Positions 17,312 to 26,305 are shown, counted from the stretch's first letter. The stretch: DNA of 64,000 bases from Serratia nematodiphila DZ0503SBS1 (GCF_000738675.1 NZ_JPUX01000002.1:620001-684000); one strand, 5' to 3'. Notes: generated by a model not told the origin, from the sequence alone. Numbers and translations are program-made.

Positions 17312-17716
17312 TCATTCCGACACGCGCGAGCCGAGATCGCGATCGCCAGGGGGGCCCGCCAATAGCTCGGTCAATTCGTCGCAGGCGCAAATGCGGCCTT
17401 CGCGTACGGTGAAGTGCGCCAGCACCCGCACGCGGCAGCGGGAACCGTCACGCTTTTCCACCTCGACCAGATGGTGAGTCAGTACCGCCTCGCCCTGCTC
17501 CGCCGCCGCGATCACGCTCAGCGTCATGCGGCGAGTTTGCCGCTTCAGCAGCGCCATATGCTGCTCAAACTGCTCGAAGTTCAGCACTTTGCCATCCACC
17601 TGCTGGCGGTAGCCTGCGCTGAAACGGGCGGCGAGCTGCGTCGGCCGATGCTCCGGGCTGGCGACCACCTGCTGCAGCGTATCGAGCACCAGGTTCAATG
17701 GGGTAAGTTGAGTCAT
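17312..17716 (-). CDS. NTF2-like (SnoaL-type) protein
   Basis: A 134-residue protein starting MTQLTPLNLVLDTLQQVVAS, with a cone-shaped NTF2/SnoaL-like pattern: FSAGYRQQVDGKVLNFEQFEQHMALLK then VRVLAHFTVREGRICACDELTELL. Members act as small-molecule isomerases, cyclases or simple binding proteins; the substrate is unknown. The start at 17716 has GGAG seven bases upstream; a longer open frame upstream runs through the divergent regulator and is ignored. Divergent from the AraC-family gene, which probably controls it. Confidence 0.7.
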   Translation of the reverse strand: MTQLTPLNLVLDTLQQVVASPEHRPTQLAARFSAGYRQQVDGKVLNFEQFEQHMALLKRQTRRMTLSVIAAAEQGEAVLTHHLVEVEKRDGSRCRVRVLAHFTVREGRICACDELTELLAGPPGDRDLGSRVSE

Positions 17717-17812
17717 CACATTTCTCCGAAATAGGGTGAACGGCGATCCTATCCCGGCCAGGCGATGGCATAATAACCACATCAAGACTTTCAATAACGT
17801 TAAACGGCCAAC

Positions 17813-18556
17813 ATGACGCAGATCCGCAGCCAACGCCTTCAGCATGAAAAAAAGCACCTGACGCCCTGGCACCGGCACGAAGGCGGCCAGATCTATCTCT
17901 TGACGCGCGGCATGCTGGCAATGGAACTCCCGGGCCGGCAATGGGCGATCACCGGCGGCACGCTGGGCTGGCTGCCGCCGGGATGCGCCCATCAGGCGCT
18001 GGCCTGTGGCGACGTGGCGGGCTGGAGCCTGTATCTGCCGATGGAAAGCGTGCCGGAGATGCCGCCGCTGCCGCAGCTGTTCACGGCCTCTGCGTTGTTG
18101 CAGGCCCTGGTGGAGCGCATCGCGCAGTTCCCCGCCGGCCCGCTGAGTGCGCCGCAACGGCGGCTGCTGCAGGTGCTGCTGGACGAAATGCACGCGGCAA
18201 GCCGCGCGCCGTTGCAATTGCCGCTGCCGCAGGACGCCCGGTTGCTGAACATCGCCCGGGCGCTGCTGAACGATCCCGCCAGCCCGCGCAGCCAGCGCGA
18301 CTGGGCCATCTGGGCCGGGCTCAGCCCGCGCACCCTGAGCCGCCGTTTTCTGCAGGAAACCGGCATCAGCTTCGCGCTGTGGCGCCAGCAGGCGCGGGTA
18401 TTGCGTTCACTGGAGGAGTTATCACGCGGCAAAGCGGTTGGCGAGGTGGCCGACGCCTGTGGCTATGACAACGTCAGCGCCTATATCGCCGCCTTTCGCC
18501 GCCGCTTCGGCGTCACGCCCGGAGCCTACTTTGCGGCCGCTCGGCAAACGGAATAG
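17813..18556 (+). CDS. AraC-family transcriptional regulator
   Basis: A 247-residue regulator with an N-terminal cupin sensor (HRHEGGQIYLLTRGMLAMEL...LGWLPPGCAHQA) and a C-terminal AraC-type double helix-turn-helix (about residues 145-240, WAIWAGLSPRTLSRRFLQETGISFALWRQQARV and ...VADACGYDNVSAYIAAFRRRFGVTPGAYF). The cupin resembles the cluster of regulators that govern adjacent exporters or small enzymes. It is divergent from the NTF2-like gene with a 96-bp shared promoter region, so that gene is the likely target. Confidence 0.85.
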   Translation: MTQIRSQRLQHEKKHLTPWHRHEGGQIYLLTRGMLAMELPGRQWAITGGTLGWLPPGCAHQALACGDVAGWSLYLPMESVPEMPPLPQLFTASALLQALVERIAQFPAGPLSAPQRRLLQVLLDEMHAASRAPLQLPLPQDARLLNIARALLNDPASPRSQRDWAIWAGLSPRTLSRRFLQETGISFALWRQQARVLRSLEELSRGKAVGEVADACGYDNVSAYIAAFRRRFGVTPGAYFAAARQTE

Positions 18557-18561
18557 AAAAA

Positions 18562-18578
18562 CGGGCGCACAGCGCCCG
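18562..18578. terminator. Terminator between the AraC gene and aroL
   Basis: CGGGCGC (18562-18568), loop ACA, GCGCCCG (18572-18578). On the minus strand it is followed by TTTTTCTATT, a good rho-independent terminator for aroL; on the plus strand it may also serve the regulator gene. Confidence 0.7.
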
Positions 18579-18592
18579 AAGAGAAGAAAAGG

Positions 18593-19117
18593 TTATTTCA
18601 CCGTCTCACGCGGCAGCACCGCGAGGATTTGTTCCACCACCCGCTGCGGATCGGCGGCGCCGTCCATCACGTAATGTGCGGCATCCTGATACAGCGCTTC
18701 CCGCGCGGCCAGCACCTCGCGCATCTCTTCGGCGATCGGCCTGCCGGTGAGCGTCGGGCGCTGCGCATCTTCCGGGTACTCTTCCAACCGCTGCGCCAAC
18801 ACGCTGGCCGGCGCGCGCAGGTAGATAACGGTGCCATGCTGGCGCATAAACTGACGATTCTCTTCCGCCAGGATCGCCCCGCCGCCGGTGGCAACTATAG
18901 TTGACGGCTTAGTCACGGTTTGCAACGCGACGGTCTCACGGCGGCGGAACCCCAGCCAACCCTCGCGCTCGACCATTTCCGCCACGCTCATCTGCGCCGC
19001 CTGCTGCATAAACAGATCGGTATCGACGAATTGATAGCCCAACGCCAGCGCCAATGCGTGGCCTACCGTGGTCTTGCCGGCTCCGCGAGCGCCTATCATG
19101 AACAGGGTTTGTGTCAT
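18593..19117 (-). CDS. aroL: Shikimate kinase 2
   Basis: A 174-residue shikimate kinase with Walker [12 protein letters not shown] near the N-terminus, the shikimate-binding [10 protein letters not shown] (Asp), ATGGGAI and the RPTLTGRPI lid region. AroL phosphorylates shikimate with ATP in aromatic amino acid synthesis. AroL rather than AroK is indicated by [17 protein letters not shown] and the genomic order with yaiA, aroM and ppnP. The start at 19117 follows AGGGACAACCCGTA; an in-frame start at 19162 is less likely. No clear TyrR or TrpR box was found in the 109 bp upstream. Confidence 0.92.
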   Translation of the reverse strand: MTQTLFMIGARGAGKTTVGHALALALGYQFVDTDLFMQQAAQMSVAEMVEREGWLGFRRRETVALQTVTKPSTIVATGGGAILAEENRQFMRQHGTVIYLRAPASVLAQRLEEYPEDAQRPTLTGRPIAEEMREVLAAREALYQDAAHYVMDGAADPQRVVEQILAVLPRETVK

Positions 19118-19226
19118 TACGGGTTGTCCCTTATGCGGTGACTTGAGTGCATTGCATACCAAAATGCCGAGCGGGTGCGATGGCGTGGTGGCAGCATCAT
19201 ACCCTGCCCGCTCTGTATTTCAATAT

Positions 19227-19745
19227 TTACGATAGTGTAAATTCCATGGCACAGCGACTGCCGACGGCAAAGCCGTGCGCCAGATCCTCATCCAGATGCC
19301 GCCGCAAGGCGGCCGTGAGCTGCGCGCCCTCAAGCGGCCGGAATCCCAGCCGCCGGTAGTAAGGCGCATTCCACGGCACCTCAATGAAGGTGGTGAGCGT
19401 CAGGCGGCCGGCACCCTGCCGTTTGGCCTCTTCCGCCACCGCGCCGATCAAGCGGCGGCCGACGCCCTGCCGCTGCCAGGTGCCGGCGACCGACAATTCG
19501 GCGATGTGCCAATCTTCCCCCTGAGCCAGCACGGCGATGAAACCGGCGCACTCGCCGTTGTCGCTTTCCGCCAGCCATTCACGGCGCTCGGCGATAAACG
19601 CGGCATGCTGCTGCGGGGCCATCACCTCGCCTTCGGCAATAAAGCGCCATTCCGGCTGTTGGCGAAACAACTGCGCCGCCGAGCGTTCAACCGCCATCAG
19701 ATGCGCGATATCCCGCTGCTGCGCCAAACGAATCTGCAGGCTCAT
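19227..19745 (-). CDS. GNAT-family N-acetyltransferase
   Basis: A 172-residue GNAT protein. The acetyl-CoA binding motif is visible in IAELSVAGTWQRQGVGRRLIGAVAEEAKRQGAGRLTLTTF (about residues 80-120), followed by NAPYYRRLGFRPL. The acceptor substrate is unknown. It is on the same strand as aroL, 109 bp upstream, and follows the siderophore receptor gene by 53 bp. Confidence 0.8.
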   Translation of the reverse strand: MSLQIRLAQQRDIAHLMAVERSAAQLFRQQPEWRFIAEGEVMAPQQHAAFIAERREWLAESDNGECAGFIAVLAQGEDWHIAELSVAGTWQRQGVGRRLIGAVAEEAKRQGAGRLTLTTFIEVPWNAPYYRRLGFRPLEGAQLTAALRRHLDEDLAHGFAVGSRCAMEFTLS

Positions 19746-19798
19746 GGGTTCTCCTTAACGTTGGGGCGGTTATTTAAGCAAATTTCACCGCCCGTGGC

Positions 19799-21922
19799 TT
19801 AGAAATCGACACTGCCGCGCAGCACCACCTCACGCGGTTCCCCCACCGCCACGCGCAAATTGCCGCCGCTGGACGGGTAGTAGGTTTTATCGAACAGGTT
19901 CTTCACGTTCAGTTGCCATTTCACCCGATAGCCGTTGATCGGCATGGTGTAAGCGGCGAACGCATCGGCAACGGTGTAGTTATCCAGGTAGAAACTGTTG
20001 GCAGCGTCACCCGGGCGGCGCCCTACGTAGCGCGCACCGGCGCCAATGCGCACCTCATCGCCGCTGTAGAGACCCGGGCTGCCCAGGTTCTGGGTCAGGA
20101 ACAGCGAGGCGGTGTGGCGCGCCACGTTGGTCATCTCTTTGCCCTTGTTGTCCGGATCGTCCACCACCCGTGCGTCGGTATACGCATAGGAACCGATCAG
20201 GCTCAGCGAGTCGGTGAGATTACCGGCCACGTCCAGCTCCACGCCCTGCGAACGCACGCGTCCGGCGGTGCGCGTCACGGTTTCGCCCGCCACCAGCTCA
20301 CTGACCATCACGTTGCGCTTGGTGATGTCGAACAGCGCCAACGTGCCGGTAACACCGTTCGGCAGCGCCAGCTTGCCGCCGACTTCCCACGACTTGCCCT
20401 GCTCCGGCGGCAGCGAATCAATCTGGGTGGCGATGGAAGAGTTCGGCTTGAACGACTCGGTATAGCTGCTGTACAGCGACACGTAAGGCGTCAGCTTGTA
20501 GACCACCCCGGCGCGCGGCACCAGCTTGCCGTCCGAGCTGTCGGTATTGGTCTGGAACGGCCGCCCCTTGCCGGCATAGACGTCGAAAGCGTCGTAGCGC
20601 AGCCCGCCCATCACCAGCCATTTATCGGTCAGTTGGATGGAATCCTGCATAAACCAGCCGTAGCTGGTGAGATTTTCCCGCTGGTCGCTGTCTTTGGCGC
20701 TGACCGCGGTCGACGGCGGCATCAGGCCGTATACCGGATGATAAATATTGAAATCGCTGTTCTTTTTACCGCGGATCATGTCGCCGCGGTAGGTACGGTT
20801 ATCTTCAAAATCAAAGCCGAACAGCATCTGGTGATTGATGCTGCCCCAGTCCACGTCACCATTGAGCGTCAGCTGCACCGCGTTGGCGTGGCTGACGGCA
20901 TGGGCGGTCGAGTCGGCCTGGCGGCTCAATGCGCCGCTCTCCGGGTCCAGCGCCGTGGCGCGCGCCTGGTTGTCGCTGTAGCTGTTGCGGCTGTAGGCGT
21001 AGGTCAGCGAGCTTTTCCAGCGCTCATTGAGCGTTTGATCGATCTGCAGAGTGACGCTGTCCTGATCGCCGCGGGTGGCGTTATAAGCCTCGTCGAAACG
21101 GCGATCGCGCGGCGTATTCACCGGTTTGCCGGTGCGCGAATCGATAATGGTGCCGCGATCGAACGGCACCAGATATTCCATATGCTCGTAGGCCAGCCGC
21201 ACGGTGGTGTTCTCGCCGTACCACATCAGCGAGGGCGCGATCACCGTCTGACGATTGCGGCCAAAGTTGCGCCAGTAATCGGTTTCATCGTGATCGACGA
21301 TCATCCGATAGGCGAATCCCGACGTGCCGAGCGGCCCGGTAACGTCGAGCTGGCCACCGCCGCCGTTGAAACTGCTGCCCCAGCCTTCCACGTGGGTATG
21401 CTGCTGCAGCTGGGGCTTTTTGGTGATCATGTTGATCATCCCGCCCGGCTCGCCCATGCCGTACAGCATCGAGGCCGGCCCCTTGAGCACCTCCACCCGC
21501 TCGGTGGTCGGCGTAAAGTTGCGCGCCTGCACCGAGCGCACGCCATCGCGCAGAATGGAGCCGTCGCGGTTGTCGCCGAAGCCGCGTTTCATTACCGCGT
21601 CCTGGGTGCCCCCCAGCGTGTTGGCCTGGGTTATGCCGCTGACGTTGTACAGCGCTTCGTCCAGGCTGCTGACCGCCTGATCGGTAATCACCTGTTGCGG
21701 CACCACGTCGATCGCCTGCGGCACGTTCAGCAGGTTGGTTTCGCTGCGGGTGCCGGTGACGCTGGTCAACGGCTGATAGCTCTGCACGCCGTCGGCGTCT
21801 TTGCGGCCGACCACCACCAGGCTCTCTTCTTGCGGCGCGGCTTTTTCCGCCGCCCACGCCGGCGATGTCGCGCAGGCTGCCAAAGGCAATGCGCACCACC
21901 AGCCGCGCTTGTTGTTATTCAT
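19799..21922 (-). CDS. TonB-dependent siderophore receptor
   Basis: A 707-residue outer-membrane receptor of the ferric-siderophore type: signal peptide ending AWA|AEKAAPQ, a TonB box-like EESLVVVG, plug domain (NVPQAIDVVPQQVITDQ, VERVEVLKGPASMLYGMGEPGGMINMITKKP) and a barrel ending in SVDF, with a terminal aromatic residue. The plug wording resembles receptors for hydroxamate or catecholate siderophores such as FhuE or Fct; the ligand cannot be fixed from sequence. No STN signalling domain is seen, unlike HasR. It overlaps the preceding binding-protein gene by 8 bp and is iron-regulated from the Fur box at 23065. Confidence 0.88.
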   Translation of the reverse strand: MNNNKRGWWCALPLAACATSPAWAAEKAAPQEESLVVVGRKDADGVQSYQPLTSVTGTRSETNLLNVPQAIDVVPQQVITDQAVSSLDEALYNVSGITQANTLGGTQDAVMKRGFGDNRDGSILRDGVRSVQARNFTPTTERVEVLKGPASMLYGMGEPGGMINMITKKPQLQQHTHVEGWGSSFNGGGGQLDVTGPLGTSGFAYRMIVDHDETDYWRNFGRNRQTVIAPSLMWYGENTTVRLAYEHMEYLVPFDRGTIIDSRTGKPVNTPRDRRFDEAYNATRGDQDSVTLQIDQTLNERWKSSLTYAYSRNSYSDNQARATALDPESGALSRQADSTAHAVSHANAVQLTLNGDVDWGSINHQMLFGFDFEDNRTYRGDMIRGKKNSDFNIYHPVYGLMPPSTAVSAKDSDQRENLTSYGWFMQDSIQLTDKWLVMGGLRYDAFDVYAGKGRPFQTNTDSSDGKLVPRAGVVYKLTPYVSLYSSYTESFKPNSSIATQIDSLPPEQGKSWEVGGKLALPNGVTGTLALFDITKRNVMVSELVAGETVTRTAGRVRSQGVELDVAGNLTDSLSLIGSYAYTDARVVDDPDNKGKEMTNVARHTASLFLTQNLGSPGLYSGDEVRIGAGARYVGRRPGDAANSFYLDNYTVADAFAAYTMPINGYRVKWQLNVKNLFDKTYYPSSGGNLRVAVGEPREVVLRGSVDF

Positions 21923-23030
21923 TATCTAACTGACTCCAATAGGTCCCTGAAAAAGGTAACGGCAAAAACTGCTGATACAACTGTTGGAAGGTCTGCTGCG
22001 GGTTGATGTCGGCGAACAGATCCGGGTAAAACGCTTTGGCGAACATCTCGACCAGCACGACATGGTACGGGCTGAGGTAAAAGTTGTGCCAGACGCTCCA
22101 GGCGCGGTGGTTTTTCACCGCCTGCAGGCTGGCCAGCATCGGCTGTTTGGCGATCAGTTGGCGGAAGCTGTCGGCGGCCTCCTGTGGGCTGACCTGCGGC
22201 CCGAGACGCAGATCGGACAGCCGTTTGCCCTGCGGGCCGGCCATGCCGGTGGCGAGGTACACGTCAGGATTGGCGCTCAGAATGGTTTCCGGGTTCAGCT
22301 CGCCATACACCCCTTTGACGCTGGCGTTGGCGATGTTGTCGCCGCCGGCGAAGGTCAGCAGATCGCCGAGGTTGCCGTGCGCGGCGGTGGTGCAACAGGT
22401 GTCGCGCCGCCCCAGATGCAGGTGCAGCATCACCTTGGGCTTCGGCCCCTGATAGCCCGCCAACCGTTGCCGGATCACCGTCATATGCTGCTGATAAAAC
22501 GCGATGAACTGCTCGGCGCGTTGCTGGCGATTGAGCACTTCGCCCAGCAGCCGCACGCTCGGCACGGTGTTGTTCAGCAGATCGATGCGCAGATCGACGT
22601 AGATCACCGCCACGCCGGCCTTGCTCAGTGCGGAAACCAGCAGATCGTTGTCGCCGTCTTCACGCGCGTAGCGCGCCAGAATCACCAGATCCGGCTTCAG
22701 CTGCAGCAGGCTTTCGATGTTGACCTGGCGAAAGTTATTACCGCTGATGACGGGGATCTGGGCTATCTGTGGAAACGTCTGCGTATACAGCTGCCAGCTT
22801 TGCGCATCAAAGCGCGCCAGATCCGCCGGCCAGCCGACGATGCGCTGCGCCGGGTTGCCCGGCTCCAGCAGCGCCAGCGTATACAACATGCGGCTCTCCC
22901 CCACCACGATGCGCTGCGGGTTGTCCGGCACCGCGACCTGGCGGCCGGTGATATCGGTCACCGTCTTCGCCTGGGCGGAGAACATGCCGAACCACAGGGA
23001 AAGCAGCAGTAAAATGAGGGAATTGCGCAT
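21915..23030 (-). CDS. Periplasmic iron-siderophore binding protein (FecB/CbrA-like)
   Basis: A 371-residue ABC-type substrate-binding protein of the metal/siderophore class, with signal peptide (LILLLLSLWFGMFSAQA), then VTDITGRQVAVPDNPQRIVVGES, and LLQLKPDLVILARYA, typical of the BtuF/FecB fold. It would carry ferric siderophore across the periplasm after entry through the receptor whose gene overlaps its 3' end. The permease and ATPase are not next to it. An unusual HLGRRDTCCTTAAHGN segment contains two adjacent cysteines. Confidence 0.82.
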   Translation of the reverse strand: MRNSLILLLLSLWFGMFSAQAKTVTDITGRQVAVPDNPQRIVVGESRMLYTLALLEPGNPAQRIVGWPADLARFDAQSWQLYTQTFPQIAQIPVISGNNFRQVNIESLLQLKPDLVILARYAREDGDNDLLVSALSKAGVAVIYVDLRIDLLNNTVPSVRLLGEVLNRQQRAEQFIAFYQQHMTVIRQRLAGYQGPKPKVMLHLHLGRRDTCCTTAAHGNLGDLLTFAGGDNIANASVKGVYGELNPETILSANPDVYLATGMAGPQGKRLSDLRLGPQVSPQEAADSFRQLIAKQPMLASLQAVKNHRAWSVWHNFYLSPYHVVLVEMFAKAFYPDLFADINPQQTFQQLYQQFLPLPFSGTYWSQLDNE

Positions 23031-23064
23031 GATTGAGCCGAAACGGGGGAAATAGTGTGCGCAT

Positions 23065-23083
23065 GATAATCACTCTCATTAGC
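23065..23083. promoter_or_regulatory. Probable Fur box upstream of the siderophore uptake genes
   Basis: gataatcactctcattagc matches 14 of 19 positions of the Fur consensus and lies 34 bp upstream of the binding-protein start, as expected for an iron-repressed uptake operon. Confidence 0.65.
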
Positions 23084-23249
23084 ACTTGCAATCCCACGCC
23101 GCGATTGCCAAAAGAAATCCGGGAAACGGTGCCGGGCACGCGGTAAAACACCGTAAAACCGCTAAAATAGCGGCTTTAAAAAGTTAAAAAAATGGCGGAA
23201 AAATCGGTTAAATAGGAGGGGGAAACAGCAAAAAAACCGGGAGACCTCC

Positions 23250-23711
23250 ATGACTCAACGCATCATTCCGCTGTCGGAGTGCCCGCAGTTTGCCGATGTG
23301 TGCGCCGCCTGGGCTTTCGGCCAATGGGGTTCACAGCGCGGCGGTTCGCTGGCGCGCACCCAGCTGCGTTTCGCCCAATGCAGCCGGCCAAGCGACGATC
23401 ACCTGACGCTGATGATGATCGACGGCGATCGTCCGGTCGGCATGGCCAGCCTGTGGCCCAGCGACGATCGCCAGCGTCAGGATCTCACTCCGTGGCTGGC
23501 CGGCGTCTTCGTGCATCCCGATCACCGCCGCAAGGGCATCGCCCACCGTCTTGAAATGGCCATCGTCGAGGCGGCGCGGCAACGCCATCACTCGGTTCTG
23601 CATCTCATTACCGACAAGTCGGAAGCGCTGTACGCCGGCTGGGGTTGGCATCCCGTGGAACGCCGGCGGCAGCATGACGAAGAGGTGGTGGTGATGGCGA
23701 AAACGCTGTAG
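23250..23711 (+). CDS. GNAT-family N-acetyltransferase
   Basis: A 153-residue acetyltransferase with the GNAT core LAGVFVHPDHRRKGIAHRLEMAIVEAARQRHHSVLHLIT and ALYAGWGWHPVER near the C-terminus. The substrate is unknown. The ATG follows GGGAGACCTCC. It is divergent from the iron-uptake genes; its stop is directly followed by the stop of the convergent methyltransferase gene. Confidence 0.82.
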   Translation: MTQRIIPLSECPQFADVCAAWAFGQWGSQRGGSLARTQLRFAQCSRPSDDHLTLMMIDGDRPVGMASLWPSDDRQRQDLTPWLAGVFVHPDHRRKGIAHRLEMAIVEAARQRHHSVLHLITDKSEALYAGWGWHPVERRRQHDEEVVVMAKTL

Positions 23712-24269
23712 CTAACGCGGCGTACAGACATACACCAGCGCCGGCGGGAAGTTGCGCACTACCCGCAGGCGCTTCCAGTGAAAATAGCGCGACAGCAATT
23801 TTTCCGACAGGTGGCTGTATTGAAACAACACCAGCGTGCCGTTGCGCGCCAGCAGCCGCTGCCGGGCCTGCTGAAGAATGCGCACGCTGATCCTGACCGG
23901 GATCGACAGCAGCGGCAGGCAGGAAAACACCACGTCGTAATCCGTGGCCATCCGGGTCGCAGAGTGGCCCATCACCTGCAGCCGCCGATCGTCTATCCCG
24001 CGCAGCCGATGCACGAAATGGGGTTGGATTTCGAAAGCCTCCAGCGCTGCATCGGCGCGCATCCGCCCCAGAATGCGTTTGGTCAACACCCCGTCGGCCG
24101 CGCCCAGTTCCGCGATCGACAGCGCCCGGGTCCATTCAATCTGGTTCAGCATCGCCTGACACAGCCACGGGGAAGAAGGCGCCAGCGTACCGACGGTGCG
24201 CGGTGAAGCCATAAATTGCTGCAGGTAAGCGAAGTGATTCATCAGTTGCAGCCGGGTCGCATTTAACAT
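23712..24269 (-). CDS. SAM-dependent methyltransferase, phospholipid N-methyltransferase-like
   Basis: A 185-residue class I methyltransferase. FMASPRTVGTLAPSSPWLCQAMLNQI, then IAELGAADGVLTKRIL (SAM-binding loop) and FSCLPLLSIPVRISVRILQQARQRL resemble PmtA-type phosphatidylethanolamine N-methyltransferases and rRNA-methylase-like relatives, where the PS/GxLAPSS start is typical. Lipid methylation is possible but unproven. Ends immediately against the GNAT gene with no intergenic bases. Confidence 0.65.
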   Translation of the reverse strand: MLNATRLQLMNHFAYLQQFMASPRTVGTLAPSSPWLCQAMLNQIEWTRALSIAELGAADGVLTKRILGRMRADAALEAFEIQPHFVHRLRGIDDRRLQVMGHSATRMATDYDVVFSCLPLLSIPVRISVRILQQARQRLLARNGTLVLFQYSHLSEKLLSRYFHWKRLRVVRNFPPALVYVCTPR

Positions 24270-24509
24270 TGAGGCCTCCTTGGGTTAAGCCCTCAATGTG
24301 AGCCGAATTTCTTAAGTAATCATTAACATGATTCCGAAAGCGGCAGACACAGTTGTAATAAAATGCAACCTCATCAACGGCACGCAAAGAAAAACGGCCG
24401 TAATAATGACCTGAGAATAAGTCGTTTATACACCGACTATTCAGATAATTATTGCGACCGTTTATTTTATTGGCCGCGTTGCCGCGGCCAGAGGGTAAAA
24501 AGCTAACGC

Positions 24510-24794
24510 TTAGCGATAAATTTCCGCATTGCCGCGCCAGTTGCTGGAGTCCCCGGGGGTGTCCAGACCGATAATGCGATAATGACTGGCGCCGTCCGCC
24601 GCAGCTTTTTCTTTCAGGGCGGTGATGGCGTCATGCGGTGAGCCGCTAACGCCGGAAACCGACACAACGCCGAGGCTTTGCAGATTGGCGGCCTGCTCGC
24701 TGTTGACCTGTTTTACCGACGACAGCGGCGCGGCGAAAGTGGAGAAAGAAGCGGCGGCGATCAATACGGCTGCGATGCTTGGGATGAGTTTCAT
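24510..24794 (-). CDS. DUF1471 (YhcN/BhsA-like) periplasmic protein
   Basis: A 94-residue secreted protein with signal peptide (MKLIPSIAAVLIAAASFSTFA|APLSS) and one DUF1471 domain: LQSLGVVSVSGVSGSPHDAITALKEKAAADGASHYRIIGL. Enterobacteria have many such paralogues, induced by acid, peroxide or biofilm stress; precise roles are unclear. Flanked by 240- and 309-bp gene-free stretches. Confidence 0.85.
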   Translation of the reverse strand: MKLIPSIAAVLIAAASFSTFAAPLSSVKQVNSEQAANLQSLGVVSVSGVSGSPHDAITALKEKAAADGASHYRIIGLDTPGDSSNWRGNAEIYR

Positions 24795-25103
24795 GATTGA
24801 CTCCAGGTGTTCTTGTTTATTAGCTCGTGGTCAGTGATGTTAATTATCCGCTAGCCAATGAAAACGGACGTCATGCAACGTAAAGAACATCAATCATTGT
24901 GAGGAGAATAAGGAGGAAGTGAGAGCGGGTGTGTATTTTCAGGCGGGAATGACTTTATAAACCTCACCTTACCCCTATTTGATGAACAATTAAAGACGGT
25001 GCGAGATAAAGCATGCGCGCCGCGTCTATTTAAGATTTTTTACCCGCCGGAGCGCGCTGAGCTACGCTGATTTTGTGGCTTACCCTTTTAAGGAAGAACG
25101 CTT
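24795..25103. other. Gene-free stretch before ltrA-like gene
   Basis: 309 bp of moderate AT content between the DUF1471 gene and the LtrA gene. Apart from promoters for both divergent genes, which I cannot pin down, I see no ORF with coding character, hairpin or repeat. A ribosome site AAGGAAG precedes the next gene. Confidence 0.5.
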
Positions 25104-26279
25104 ATGTCGCAAAACCTGCTGCGCGTGCGTGACGGTCAGGGCGCGTCGGTCTCATTTTCCGAGCTGCTGTTCGATCTGATCTACGTTTTCGCCGTGACCC
25201 AACTTTCCCACTATCTGTTGCATCACCTGACGCTGACCGGCGCGCTGGAAACCCTGCTGCTGTGGTTCGCCGTCTGGCTGGCCTGGCAATACACCGCCTG
25301 GGTCACCAACTGGTTCAATCCGGATACCCGCCAGATCCGCCTGCTGCTGTTCGCGATCATGCTGCTGGGGCTGTTCGCCGCCGCCGCGCTGCCGCAGGCG
25401 TTTGGCGAGCGCGGCCTGATCTTCGCGCTGTTTTATGTCGCTATTCAGGTCGGCCGCTCCGCCACGGTATTGCGCCTGCTGGCGCCTGGCCACCCGTTGA
25501 AACAAAACTTTCGCCGCATCCTCGGCTGGCTGTGCATCTCCGCCGTCTTCTGGATCGCCGGCGGGCTGGCGGAAGGCCATACTCGCCTGGCGCTGTGGGC
25601 GATCGCCGTCTTGTGCGAATACGTCTCGCCGATGTTCGGCTTCCGTCTGCCGGTGCTGGGGCGCTCGGACAGCAGCAGCGAATGGACCATCGAAGGCCAC
25701 CATCTGGCGGAGCGCTGCCAGCTGTTCGTGATCGTGGCGCTGGGGGAAACCATTCTGATCACCGGCGCCACCCTGAGCGAAATGGAAAGCTGGAGCCTGC
25801 CGGTGCTCATCGCTTCGCTGGTGGCCTTTCTCGGCAGCCTGGCGATGTGGTGGGTTTACTTCGACACCAGCAGCAAAGCCGGCAGCCACGCCATCAGCCA
25901 GGCGGAAAACCCCGGCCAGCTGGGCGCTTATTTCCACTACGTGCACGTCGCGCTGGTGGGGGCCATCATCGTCTGCGCCGTGGCCAACGAACTGGTGATC
26001 GCCCATCCTGACGGCCGCATCCAACACGCCACGGCGGCGGTGCTGCTGCTCGGCCCGGCGATTTACCTGTTCGCCAACGCGCTGTATAAACGGTTGGTGT
26101 ATCGCCGCTTCCCGCTGTCGCACCTGGTTGGGCTGCTGGCGCTGGCGGTATTGGCCCCCGCCGCCTATTTAACCGATCTGCTGATGGTCAATGGCCTGAC
26201 GACGCTGATCATGGTGGTGGTGGCGGTGTGGGAGAGCATCTCGCGCGGCAGAGCGCCGCAGCGGCACGCGGAGACCTGA
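25104..26279 (+). CDS. Low-temperature requirement A (LtrA) family membrane protein
   Basis: A 391-residue inner-membrane protein with about ten or more hydrophobic segments. The LtrA family signature is clear: VSFSELLFDLIYVFAVTQLSHYLLHHL at the N-terminus, and ERCQLFVIVALGETILITGATL in the middle (the conserved ERxxLfvIiaLGE motif). Named from a Listeria mutant unable to grow at low temperature; the molecular function is unknown. The ATG at 25104 has AAGGAAG upstream. Single-gene unit followed by hairpins. Confidence 0.9.
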   Translation: MSQNLLRVRDGQGASVSFSELLFDLIYVFAVTQLSHYLLHHLTLTGALETLLLWFAVWLAWQYTAWVTNWFNPDTRQIRLLLFAIMLLGLFAAAALPQAFGERGLIFALFYVAIQVGRSATVLRLLAPGHPLKQNFRRILGWLCISAVFWIAGGLAEGHTRLALWAIAVLCEYVSPMFGFRLPVLGRSDSSSEWTIEGHHLAERCQLFVIVALGETILITGATLSEMESWSLPVLIASLVAFLGSLAMWWVYFDTSSKAGSHAISQAENPGQLGAYFHYVHVALVGAIIVCAVANELVIAHPDGRIQHATAAVLLLGPAIYLFANALYKRLVYRRFPLSHLVGLLALAVLAPAAYLTDLLMVNGLTTLIMVVVAVWESISRGRAPQRHAET

Positions 26280-26285
26280 AGCCAA

Positions 26286-26305
26286 CGGGGGCGTCACCGC
26301 CCCCG
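26286..26305 (+). terminator. GC-rich hairpin after the LtrA gene
   Basis: CGGGGGCG (26286-26293), loop TCAC, CGCCCCCG (26298-26305), just after the LtrA stop. No T-run follows, but a stronger terminator lies 100 bp further on. Confidence 0.45.

Noticed and set aside
17312..18217. Extending the NTF2-like gene to a 301-residue protein
   Set aside because: The upstream part is antisense to the AraC-family regulator; the internal ATG at 17716 has a good ribosome site and gives the known domain size.
19227..19252. TTTAC-N6-GTAAA palindrome near the end of the acetyltransferase gene, considered as a TyrR box for aroL
   Set aside because: The half-sites are in the wrong orientation for TGTAAA-N6-TTTACA, and the site overlaps coding sequence of the gene upstream.
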